From contig NZ_JAFLNE010000003.1 of assembly GCF_017313225.1 (NCBI RefSeq), positions 464,692 to 528,691 of the forward strand: DNA of 64,000 nt. Reading direction: 5' to 3'. A program made the translations under genes and the position numbers. Shown here in pieces: positions 27,160 to 34,151 of the stretch. The DNA is from Allomuricauda sp. CAU 1633 (GTDB lineage Bacteria > Bacteroidota > Bacteroidia > Flavobacteriales > Flavobacteriaceae). Each line of letters begins with the position of its first letter. Position 1 is the first letter of the stretch. The notes beneath the pieces are model-generated. The model ran no database searches. It was given only the letters and a program-made list of their open reading frames with translations, and was not told the origin of the DNA.

Positions 27160-27261
27160 AATGTAATGTTTTGTTGGATTAATGATTCTATTTACCCGGG
27201 GTTATTGAGATAAATACAACAACTATTCCAAAAACATTTTTGAACAGAACTATGATTGATA

Positions 27262-27298
27262 AAACAAAAAACGCCCCAAATTGTCATTTGGAGCGTTT
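27262..27298 (-). terminator. Intrinsic terminator between the two ExbD pairs
   Basis: On the minus strand AAACGCTCCAAAT pairs with ATTTGGGGCGTTT (12 of 13 positions) across a 4-base loop, and the stem is followed by TTTTGTTTT. It lies just after the first short exbD gene, so the second pair is served by read-through or its own promoter. Confidence 0.85.
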
Positions 27299-27320
27299 CC
27301 CACTAAATCTAAGTTATTGC

Positions 27321-27803
27321 CTACTGTAGATTGTTAAAAGCATTTCCTTCATAGGTCGTATAGTTGACCTTAAGGGCATTCACCTTTCGCAATTCTTGTT
27401 TTATGTCGGCGATAAGACCCATATTGGCATTCTTATCAACCTTAAGTGCAGTAGTCAATACGTTTTGAAGTTCTTGCGGTTTTTTTGCACGCTCAGCCAG
27501 AATATAGGTACCTACTTCGTCCACTCTGGCAAATTTATCGTTCAACTGAATCCTTGGTTCCGTCCCAAAAACCTTCTGGTATTCTTGGGTTGGTTTTCCA
27601 ACGTAGATATAAATTACACGATCTTTCTTCTCCAATTTCTTTATTTCACTTGCATTGGGAAGTGTATTTTCAACCAACAACGAACTATCTTTCATAGTGG
27701 TCACTGTCATAAAAAAGAACAGTAGCATAAATACAATATCAGGCAATGAGGCCGTAGATACTGCAGGTAAATCACCATCCTTCTTTTTTGTAAACTTAGC
27801 CAT
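27321..27803 (-). CDS. exbD: ExbD/TolR-family protein, short type, first copy
   Basis: 160 aa. The helix STASLPDIVFMLLFFFMTVTTM carries the family aspartate. The following segment LEKKDRVIYIYVGKPTQEY and the end LKVNYTTYEGN match the other short copy at 26053-26526. It lies 14 bases after the long-type gene. Both genes belong to the unit that starts with the ExbB-type gene at 29628. Confidence 0.9.
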   Translation of the reverse strand: MAKFTKKKDGDLPAVSTASLPDIVFMLLFFFMTVTTMKDSSLLVENTLPNASEIKKLEKKDRVIYIYVGKPTQEYQKVFGTEPRIQLNDKFARVDEVGTYILAERAKKPQELQNVLTTALKVDKNANMGLIADIKQELRKVNALKVNYTTYEGNAFNNLQ

Positions 27804-27817
27804 ACTAATCTCTAGTT

Positions 27818-28423
27818 TTAATTGGTTGATGTTTCAGCTTCTGAAAGCTTTTGAGGAAACATATCTTGAACCCGCTTCACTTTATCCTTGAGGTCATCCC
27901 GCACTGATGAAGGTGTTTCTGGGTTCAAATACTCTGCCTCCATTTTGGTAAAATCCCTACCGTATAATCTTTGGGCTTCCCGATTACGAAGATCATTATA
28001 AGCCCCTACCAATTCATTCTGAACTGTAATATAGGTACTGTATTTGGTCTCCCTATCGTTCTTCAAAGAAATAATGGCCTTTGAGGGATTATCCGAAGAA
28101 GCTGGATTCTTTTTTCCTTTGCAAAAGGTACAAGTCCCATCCGCATTGTTTTCAAGAAATCCTATAGCTGCCTCTCTCAAGTCTTCCAATTTCATCAAGT
28201 TATCCTCAACAAGCAATTGTCCATTTTTGTTGATGTTCACCGTAAAAATGTTCTTCTGCTTAATGATAACGTCTTCTTCTGGCGGCTCAATGGGCGGTAA
28301 CATACGGTCCAATCCTGCATCTGTTTCAATGGTGGTGGTCACCAAGAAAAAGATAAGCAGCAAGAACGCAATGTCTGCCATGGAACCGGCATTTACTTCC
28401 GGAGCTCCTTTTCTTCTAGGCAT
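27818..28423 (-). CDS. exbD: ExbD/TolR-family protein, long type, first copy
   Basis: 201 aa. The helix EVNAGSMADIAFLLLIFFLVTTTIET includes the channel aspartate. The periplasmic part has CTFCKGKKN, a CxxC pair also present in the paralogue 26539-27159 (CDYC). This suggests a disulfide or metal site specific to the long type. It is 12 bases after the small membrane protein gene and 14 before the short-type exbD. Confidence 0.9.
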   Translation of the reverse strand: MPRRKGAPEVNAGSMADIAFLLLIFFLVTTTIETDAGLDRMLPPIEPPEEDVIIKQKNIFTVNINKNGQLLVEDNLMKLEDLREAAIGFLENNADGTCTFCKGKKNPASSDNPSKAIISLKNDRETKYSTYITVQNELVGAYNDLRNREAQRLYGRDFTKMEAEYLNPETPSSVRDDLKDKVKRVQDMFPQKLSEAETSTN

Positions 28424-28435
28424 AATTCAACTTTT

Positions 28436-28873
28436 TTACTTAACAAACATTCTCTTCAAACCTGGCAAAACCATAAGAAGAACAGCAATAACTGTAAGGA
28501 TGAAGAAAACATTCAATCCCATTCCTATGTTCTTAACAGTACCTTCCGTAGTCTCTATACCTCTACCGGACATCGCTTCAACAACAGCTGCGTTGTTGGA
28601 AGAAAGTCCATAGGAGATAGCGACTATAATGGCCAATCCACCAAGGGCGAAAAGGGCCTTCTTAATACTTCCGGGTGTGGTGAAAAGTTTGGTAAGTCCA
28701 AAAAACAATGCCGCCACAACCGCTATTGTCAACAAGATGTACATGATAATGAACATGAAGTTCATTGCACCACTGTTGATGGCATCTGGATCATCAGCTG
28801 ATGGCAAAGAGAACCAAAGAACGGCCGCTATCAACCCGATGACTATGAGTGCTATTTTAATTATCTTATTCAT
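28436..28873 (-). CDS. Small multi-spanning membrane protein of the exb locus
   Basis: 145 aa with four hydrophobic segments (residues ~4-22, ~35-65, ~70-90, ~115-140). No catalytic motif is visible and I do not recognise a named family. It is fixed between exbB and exbD, with 26 and 12 bases of spacing, so it is likely a structural or accessory part of the ExbB-ExbD energiser in this lineage. Confidence 0.75.
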   Translation of the reverse strand: MNKIIKIALIVIGLIAAVLWFSLPSADDPDAINSGAMNFMFIIMYILLTIAVVAALFFGLTKLFTTPGSIKKALFALGGLAIIVAISYGLSSNNAAVVEAMSGRGIETTEGTVKNIGMGLNVFFILTVIAVLLMVLPGLKRMFVK

Positions 28874-28899
28874 GATTCTCGATAGTTTTTAATTCGTAA

Positions 28900-29628
28900 T
28901 TACTTCTTGTGAGCTGCCAACATATCAATCAAGGCAATGGAAGAATCTTCCATGTCGTTTACGATACTATCGATTTTAGCAATGATATAGTTATAGAAAA
29001 TCTGAAGGATGATCGCAACGATCAAACCAAATACTGTTGTCAATAACGCCACCTGAATATCACCAGCGATCAAAGAGGCACTCAAGTTACCAACCGCAGC
29101 AATTTTCTGGAAGGCCTGAATCATACCGATTACCGTACCCATGAACCCAAGCATGGGAGCAATGGCGATGAACAAAGACAACCAAGAAACGTTTTTCTCC
29201 AACTGTCCCATTTGTACACCTCCGTAGGCAACAACAGCTTTTTCAGCGGACTCCAATCCTTCTCCAGCTCTATCCAAACCTTGGTAGTAGATGGAAGCAA
29301 CGGGTCCTTTAGTGTTTCTACAAACTTCTTTGGCAGCTTCAACACCACCGGAAGCCAAAGCATCTTCAACTTGTTGCTTCAACTTAGCGGTATTCGTGGT
29401 TGCCAAATTCAAATAAATTATTCTTTCAATGGCAACTGCCAATCCCAAAATCAAACAAAGAAGTACAATTCCCATAAAGGCAGGACCTCCTTGGATAAAC
29501 TGTTCTTTCAATACTTGGGTGAAACCTTTGCTGGCTTCAGCTTCTTCTTGCAACATTGCTGCAGATGCAGTGGTAGTTCCCAAAACAAACATTCCGGCAG
29601 CGGCCAGAGTAAAGGATACTTTTTTCAT
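28900..29628 (-). CDS. exbB: MotA/TolQ/ExbB proton channel family protein
   Basis: 242 aa. An N-terminal export-type segment (LAAAGMFVLGTTTASAA) precedes the family core. The first helix is GIVLLCLILGLAVAIERIIYL. The conserved channel part is WLSLFIAIAPMLGFMGTVIGMIQAF and LIAGDIQVALLTTVFGLIVAIILQIFYNYI. It pairs with ExbD proteins to use the proton gradient. It is the first gene of the unit that contains the four-TM protein and the first ExbD pair. Flavobacteria often carry this module near gliding/secretion genes. Confidence 0.93.
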   Translation of the reverse strand: MKKVSFTLAAAGMFVLGTTTASAAMLQEEAEASKGFTQVLKEQFIQGGPAFMGIVLLCLILGLAVAIERIIYLNLATTNTAKLKQQVEDALASGGVEAAKEVCRNTKGPVASIYYQGLDRAGEGLESAEKAVVAYGGVQMGQLEKNVSWLSLFIAIAPMLGFMGTVIGMIQAFQKIAAVGNLSASLIAGDIQVALLTTVFGLIVAIILQIFYNYIIAKIDSIVNDMEDSSIALIDMLAAHKK

Positions 29629-29663
29629 TTTTCTTAAACTTAAATTTAGTTAGTTAATAATGT

Positions 29664-29671
29664 TAAAGATA
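29664..29671 (-). promoter_or_regulatory. -7 element upstream of exbB
   Basis: On the minus strand TATCTTTA (one mismatch to TAnnTTTG) lies 35 bases before the exbB ATG, in a very AT-rich stretch between the gene and tRNA-Ser. Confidence 0.35.
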
Positions 29672-29706
29672 TAAAAATTTTATAATTGAAAAACTAAAAT
29701 ACCTAG

Positions 29707-29794
29707 CAGAGAGGAAGGGATTCGAACCCTCGATACACTTTTGGTGTATACACACTTTCCAGGCGTGCGCCTTCGACCACTCGGCCACCTCTCT
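29707..29794 (-). tRNA. tRNA-Ser (anticodon GGA)
   Basis: 88 bases on the minus strand. The acceptor stem pairs AGAGAGG (29794-29788) with CCTCTCT (29714-29708), followed by discriminator G. The anticodon loop reads CTGGAAA, giving GGA, which decodes UCC and UCU. A long variable arm (TATACAC/GTGTAT pairing) marks it as a class II tRNA, and the T-loop GGTTCGAATCC is present. CCA is not encoded. Confidence 0.97.
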
Positions 29795-29861
29795 ATTTCC
29801 TCCAGTTAGGCCGACCAATAAACAAAAAAATAATCAGTTATAGAAATTTGACGCGTTAATT

Positions 29862-30893
29862 TTACACCATTTCACCACGGAGTGGTGTCTCAAAAATTGT
29901 CTTGAACAATTTGTCGGGAACCCCAGTTCCCAATAGGTACATCGCTTTGGTTATGGCCGCTTCGGTTGTAATATCCTTTCCGTTAATAAGTTGCATCTCC
30001 CTCAGCTTTTCGCTGGTCTCATAATGCCCCATGGAAACACTCCCGCCAGAGCATTGGGTAACGTTTATAATGTGTAAATTTCTTTCAACTGCATTTTTTA
30101 ATGCTTCCAAGAACCAGTCGTCCATAGGAGCATTTCCCGCACCGTATGTTTCCAAAACCAAGGCTTTCAATCCAGGAATATTCAAGACTGATTGCAATAC
30201 ATCTTGATTTAAGCCTGGAAACAATTTTAAGATGGCCACCCTACTATCCATCTTCTTGTGCACCTGAAGCTGTTTGTTCCGCAGCGGGCGGCTCAACAAG
30301 TTTGGATGATGTACTTTTAAATGCACTCCCGATTCCACCAAAGGAGGATGGTTGAGTGAGGCGAAAGCTTCAAAATGTTCCGCATTGATTTTGGTGGTAC
30401 GGTTACCCCGATACAGTTTGTACTCAAAATACAGCCCCACTTCCTGCACCACCGGTTTTCCTTTTTCTTGAAGCGATGCTATCTCTATGGAGGTAATCAA
30501 ATTTTCCTTGGCATCCGTCCGTAAATCCCCGATAGGCAGTTGTGATCCTGTAAAAATGACCGGTTTTGCTAAATTCTCTAACATAAAACTCAAGGCCGAG
30601 GCGGAATAACTCATGGTATCACTACCATGAAGCACCACAAACCCATCAAACGCTTCGTAGTTTTCTTCAATGAGGGATGCAATCAAGGCCCAATACTTCG
30701 GGTTCATTTTGGAAGAATCAATCGGTTCCCTAAAAGAAACTCCCTTTAGAACACAATCCAATTGATTTAACTCTGGGATATTCTTGACCAGCTCATCAAA
30801 ATTGAAAGCCTTAAGCACACCGGTTTTGTAATCCTTGACCATACCAATGGTCCCTCCAGTATAAATGAGCAGTATGTTGGTTTTCTTTTTCAT
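29862..30893 (-). CDS. ansA: L-asparaginase, type I
   Basis: 343 aa. Hydrolyses asparagine to aspartate and ammonia. The N-terminal nucleophile motif IYTGGTIGM and the second threonine motif VVLHGSDTMSYSASAL are intact. There is no signal peptide, and the length fits the cytoplasmic type I enzymes. The ATG at 30893 is used. It lies two bases after the tatD stop, so the two genes are one unit. Confidence 0.95.
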   Translation of the reverse strand: MKKKTNILLIYTGGTIGMVKDYKTGVLKAFNFDELVKNIPELNQLDCVLKGVSFREPIDSSKMNPKYWALIASLIEENYEAFDGFVVLHGSDTMSYSASALSFMLENLAKPVIFTGSQLPIGDLRTDAKENLITSIEIASLQEKGKPVVQEVGLYFEYKLYRGNRTTKINAEHFEAFASLNHPPLVESGVHLKVHHPNLLSRPLRNKQLQVHKKMDSRVAILKLFPGLNQDVLQSVLNIPGLKALVLETYGAGNAPMDDWFLEALKNAVERNLHIINVTQCSGGSVSMGHYETSEKLREMQLINGKDITTEAAITKAMYLLGTGVPDKLFKTIFETPLRGEMV

Positions 30894-30895
30894 GG

Positions 30896-31663
30896 TCAGA
30901 TGCCGAATACTTCCTTGGAATTTTCTGTGGTCACTGCCGCAATTTCTTCCTCGAACACATTATATATGGAAGATAACTTTTTTAATACATTACTAATGTA
31001 TGCACTTTCATTCCGTTTTCCTCTGTAAGGCGTTGGAGCCAAGTATGGGGAATCGGTTTCCAAGACAATGTGCTTTAAGTCGATTTGGTCCAAAAACTGG
31101 TCAATCTTTCCATTTTTAAAGGTGACCACGCCCCCAATGCCCAGTTTCATATTATAGGATAGGGCTTTGTGCGCCTGTTCCAAAGTTCCCGTGAAACAAT
31201 GAAAAATCCCAAAGAGGTCCTCGCCTTTTTCTTGCTCCAAAACCGCAAAGATTTCATCAAAGGCATCCCTACAATGGATCACAATAGGCAACTGGTATTT
31301 TTTGGCCAATCGGATTTGATATACAAAAGCTTCTTGTTGCTGCTTTAAAAATGTTCTATCCCAATATAGGTCGACACCGATTTCACCCACTGCGTAGAAT
31401 TTTCGCTTGGAGAGCCATTCTTCAACTAAAGATAACTCCTCTTTGTAATTCTCCTTCACATGGGTGGGGTGCAATCCCATCATCAAAAAAACATTCTCAG
31501 GATAGTTGGATTCCAAATCCAACATGGCTTGGGTGTACGAAGAGTCAATGGCGGGAATAAAAAAGCGTTTCACTCCGGTATCCAATGCACGTTGCATCAT
31601 TGCTTTTTGATCCTGTTCAAAGGCTTCGCTATAGAGATGGGTGTGGGTGTCGGTTATGATCAT
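30896..31663 (-). CDS. tatD: TatD-family metal-dependent hydrolase
   Basis: 255 aa TIM-barrel. The metal ligands are seen in DTHTHLYSEAF (HxH at the N-terminus), AVGEIGVDLYWDRTF, PIVIHCRDAF, GIFHCFTG and LETDSPYL. Family members are 3'-5' DNA/RNA exonucleases. The start is the ATG at 31663. It is transcribed ahead of ansA. Confidence 0.95.
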   Translation of the reverse strand: MIITDTHTHLYSEAFEQDQKAMMQRALDTGVKRFFIPAIDSSYTQAMLDLESNYPENVFLMMGLHPTHVKENYKEELSLVEEWLSKRKFYAVGEIGVDLYWDRTFLKQQQEAFVYQIRLAKKYQLPIVIHCRDAFDEIFAVLEQEKGEDLFGIFHCFTGTLEQAHKALSYNMKLGIGGVVTFKNGKIDQFLDQIDLKHIVLETDSPYLAPTPYRGKRNESAYISNVLKKLSSIYNVFEEEIAAVTTENSKEVFGI

Positions 31664-31707
31664 TCCGTATGCAATGTGTTTCTTTAGGTTTGAATCTAAA
31701 TACTTCT

Positions 31708-32238
31708 TTATTCAAATAAACCTCTGTTAATTAAAACTTCCTGTTTTCTCTTTAAGAACAATTCTTGCAAAGATTGTCCCTTCTCCCCCTTCCATTCCGA
31801 ATGCCTATTCTTTTCAACTGCATCAAACTGATATTTCTGATGATAGTACACACCCCTTTCCTCATTTAAAGAAACATATAAAAGGACATTTTGCAAGTCT
31901 TCAAATTGCGGACGACCATAGTGATCGTAAACAATAAATTCAACCGTATCCAAGTCAACACTATTAAATACATTTTTAATCACTTTATACTTCGCTTTGA
32001 ATGCATTATCCATTACATATGTCATACGAATTATAGTATCACCGGTAATCGAATCTATTTCTATTCTCTTGTTATACTCATTAGCATCAATCTCAACAAT
32101 AGAGACTTTTTCACCTACGAATGCATAAAGGTTGACAGAATCATCTTCTTTTATAAAATTGGATTGGTGGCTATTTTGGGTCGCGGCACAGCTTAACAAA
32201 ATCAAAATGAATGAAAAAAACAAAACTATTCGGCTCAT
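31708..32238 (-). CDS. Uncharacterised lipoprotein
   Basis: 176 aa from the ATG at 32238. The N-terminus MSRIVLFFSFILILLSCAA is a lipoprotein signal with the lipid-attached cysteine at position 17. The rest is a soluble domain of mixed strands with no motif I recognise. An earlier in-frame GTG (32262) would only lengthen the signal region. AT-richer than its neighbours and 44 bases upstream of tatD. Confidence 0.7.
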   Translation of the reverse strand: MSRIVLFFSFILILLSCAATQNSHQSNFIKEDDSVNLYAFVGEKVSIVEIDANEYNKRIEIDSITGDTIIRMTYVMDNAFKAKYKVIKNVFNSVDLDTVEFIVYDHYGRPQFEDLQNVLLYVSLNEERGVYYHQKYQFDAVEKNRHSEWKGEKGQSLQELFLKRKQEVLINRGLFE

Positions 32239-32315
32239 CAAAACATAGATACTATCGATCACAAAAATAGCTTTATCTTAGATGTCCCAAAATTTTGTTT
32301 CTGATTATACACCCA

Positions 32316-32341
32316 GATCCTTCGACTGCGCTCAGGATGAC
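32316..32341. repeat. Short dispersed repeat (TTCGACTGCGCTCAGG type)
   Basis: ATCCT (32316-32320) and AGGAT (32333-32337) flank TTCGACTGCGCTC, followed by GACA. The unit is of the same kind as the hairpins at 5907 and 8512, which also end in GGA(A)TGACA. It sits between two divergent genes. Confidence 0.5.
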
Positions 32342-32360
32342 AAAGCCCAAATAACGAATA

Positions 32361-32801
32361 ATGGCATCACTTAAAAAGTTCCTGAAATCCAAAAACTATA
32401 TCAAAATACCTTTGGTATTCACCGAAACCAATCACTTTGAACTGACCGCTACCATTAATGGCGTGACGGGCAAATTTATTCTGGATACCGGTGCCTCGAA
32501 TACCTGTGTGGGAATAGATAAAATAGAAATGTTCAAGATGCTTTCTGAAACTTCGGATATTAAAGCGGCAGGTGCAGGCGCCACCGAAATGGAAACCTTG
32601 GTTTCCGCGAAAAACAAAATCCAGATCGGGGATTGGAAAAAAAGTCGGCAGAAAATTGTGCTTTTTGACCTCTCCCATGTGAACAGCGCCCTTACCTCGC
32701 ACAATGCTCTTCCCGTTGATGGGATTATTGGCGCCGACATCCTTAAAAAAGGAAAAGCCGTAATTGATTACGATAAAAAAAGCCTCTACTTAAAAAAGTA
32801 A
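32361..32801 (+). CDS. Retropepsin-like aspartic protease domain protein
   Basis: 146 aa. The core FILDTGASNTCVG near residue 40 is the DTG(A/S) active site of single-domain retropepsin-like proteases, and VDGIIGADIL near residue 120 is the matching hydrophobic-Gly motif. As one DTG motif is present, a homodimer would be needed. No signal peptide or membrane helix is seen, so it is likely cytoplasmic. Substrate unknown. Its stop codon lies within a terminator-like hairpin. Confidence 0.8.
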   Translation: MASLKKFLKSKNYIKIPLVFTETNHFELTATINGVTGKFILDTGASNTCVGIDKIEMFKMLSETSDIKAAGAGATEMETLVSAKNKIQIGDWKKSRQKIVLFDLSHVNSALTSHNALPVDGIIGADILKKGKAVIDYDKKSLYLKK

Positions 32802-32809
32802 AGGCCTTT
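32779..32809. terminator. Bidirectional terminator-like hairpin
   Basis: AAAGCCTCTACTT and the segment 32796-32809 pair with one mismatch and one bulge around a 4-base A loop. On the minus strand the stem is followed by seven T residues, so it mainly suits termination of the odhA-odhB unit. On the plus strand it is followed by GCATTTT. Confidence 0.55.
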
Positions 32810-32827
32810 GCATTTTACGTCTCCCTA

Positions 32828-32886
32828 CCCCCTTCAAAGGGGGAATTATTCTTTATTTCTAACTGTAATTGTCCCCTTGAGGGGAC
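32828..32886. repeat. Pair of GC-rich palindromes
   Basis: CCCCCTT-CA-AAGGGGG (32828-32843) and GTCCCC-TTGA-GGGGAC (32871-32886), 27 bases apart, form two compact hairpins in an otherwise AT-rich gap downstream of odhB. They look like a dispersed intergenic element. Confidence 0.55.
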
Positions 32887-32911
32887 TTTAGGGGTGTTTT
32901 ATAAATTCTGG

Positions 32912-34129
32912 TTATAACTCCAATGCTTTCTTCACATCGCCGTCCATCAATAATTCTTCTGGACTTTCCAAAGCTTCTTTTACAGCAACCAAGAACCCAA
33001 CGGATTCTTTTCCATCAATGATTCGGTGATCATACGAAAGTGCCACATACATGATAGGGGCAATAGCAATGGCACCATCTCGAACAATTGGACGCTCAAC
33101 AATGTTGTGCATCCCCAAGATTCCACTTTGTGGTGGGTTGATAATCGGTGTGGACAACATGGAACCGAACACTCCCCCATTTGAAATGGTAAAAGTACCA
33201 CCGGTCATTTCATCCACAGTGATTTGTCCATCCCGGGCACGTAGTGCCAATCGTTTTACCTCAGCTTCTACACCACGGAAGGTAAGATTCTCTGCATTTC
33301 GGATAACGGGCACCATTAAACCTTTGGGCCCGGAAACTGCGATACTGATATCGCAGAAATCATAAGAAATCATCTCCTTACCATCAATCATGGAATTGAC
33401 CGCTGGATACATTTGCAAGGCTCGGATGACCGCTTTGGTAAAGAAGGACATAAAGCCCAAACTCACTCCATGCTTTTCCTTGAATTCTTCTTTGTACTTG
33501 GCCCGAAGCTCAAAAATGGGTGACATGTCCACTTCGTTGAAGGTGGTCAACATTGCGGTTTCATTCTTTGCTTCAACCAACCGTTCGGCTACTTTTCTAC
33601 GAAGCATGGACAATTTGGAACGAGTCTCCCCTCTGTTTCCACCAGTTGGGGTTCCCATAGATGGAACCGCTTTTACAGCATCTTCCTTAGTGATTCTTCC
33701 ATCCCTTCCAGAACCAGAAACGGACGAAGGCTCAATTCCTTTTTCATCCAGTATTTTCTTGGCCGCCGGAGAAGGTGTTCCCGAAGCATAGGTTTCCTTT
33801 TTAGGTTCCTCTTTTTTTGGAGCTTCCTTAGGTTCTTCTTTTTTGGGCTCTTCTTTCTTTTCAGCTTTGGGCGCATCACCTTCTGGTTTTTCTGCGCTTG
33901 TATCGATAAGGCATACTACTTCACCAACGGCTACAGCATCCCCGACTTCGGCTTTAAGGGTGATTATTCCACTTTCCTCTGCCGGAAGTTCCAATGTTGC
34001 CTTGTCCGAGTCCACCTCGGCGATGGCTTGGTCCTTCTCCACATAATCGCCATCTTCAACCAACCACTCGGCTATTTCAACCTCTGTAATGGATTCCCCA
34101 GGTGAGGGAACTTTCATTTCTAAAACCAT
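32912..34129 (-). CDS. sucB: 2-Oxoglutarate dehydrogenase E2, dihydrolipoyl succinyltransferase
   Basis: 405 aa. The lipoyl domain is at residues 1-~76 with the lipoylated lysine in EVDSDKATLEL. An Ala/Glu/Lys/Pro-rich linker follows, then the E3-binding domain (SPAAKKILDEKGIEPSSV, GRDGRITKED), and the catalytic domain ending in YDHRIIDGKESVGFLV, which has the active-site histidine. It transfers the succinyl group to CoA in the citric acid cycle. It lies 22 bases after sucA. The E3 gene is not in the window. Confidence 0.96.
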   Translation of the reverse strand: MVLEMKVPSPGESITEVEIAEWLVEDGDYVEKDQAIAEVDSDKATLELPAEESGIITLKAEVGDAVAVGEVVCLIDTSAEKPEGDAPKAEKKEEPKKEEPKEAPKKEEPKKETYASGTPSPAAKKILDEKGIEPSSVSGSGRDGRITKEDAVKAVPSMGTPTGGNRGETRSKLSMLRRKVAERLVEAKNETAMLTTFNEVDMSPIFELRAKYKEEFKEKHGVSLGFMSFFTKAVIRALQMYPAVNSMIDGKEMISYDFCDISIAVSGPKGLMVPVIRNAENLTFRGVEAEVKRLALRARDGQITVDEMTGGTFTISNGGVFGSMLSTPIINPPQSGILGMHNIVERPIVRDGAIAIAPIMYVALSYDHRIIDGKESVGFLVAVKEALESPEELLMDGDVKKALEL

Positions 34130-34151
34130 TCTGTTATAGTTTATACGTGTA

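Noticed and set aside
32316-32341. Attachment site or terminator in the TTCGACTGCGCTCAGG unit
   Set aside because: The 5-base arms are too short for a terminator, there is no T-run, and no integrase or tRNA is adjacent; it fits a dispersed repeat.
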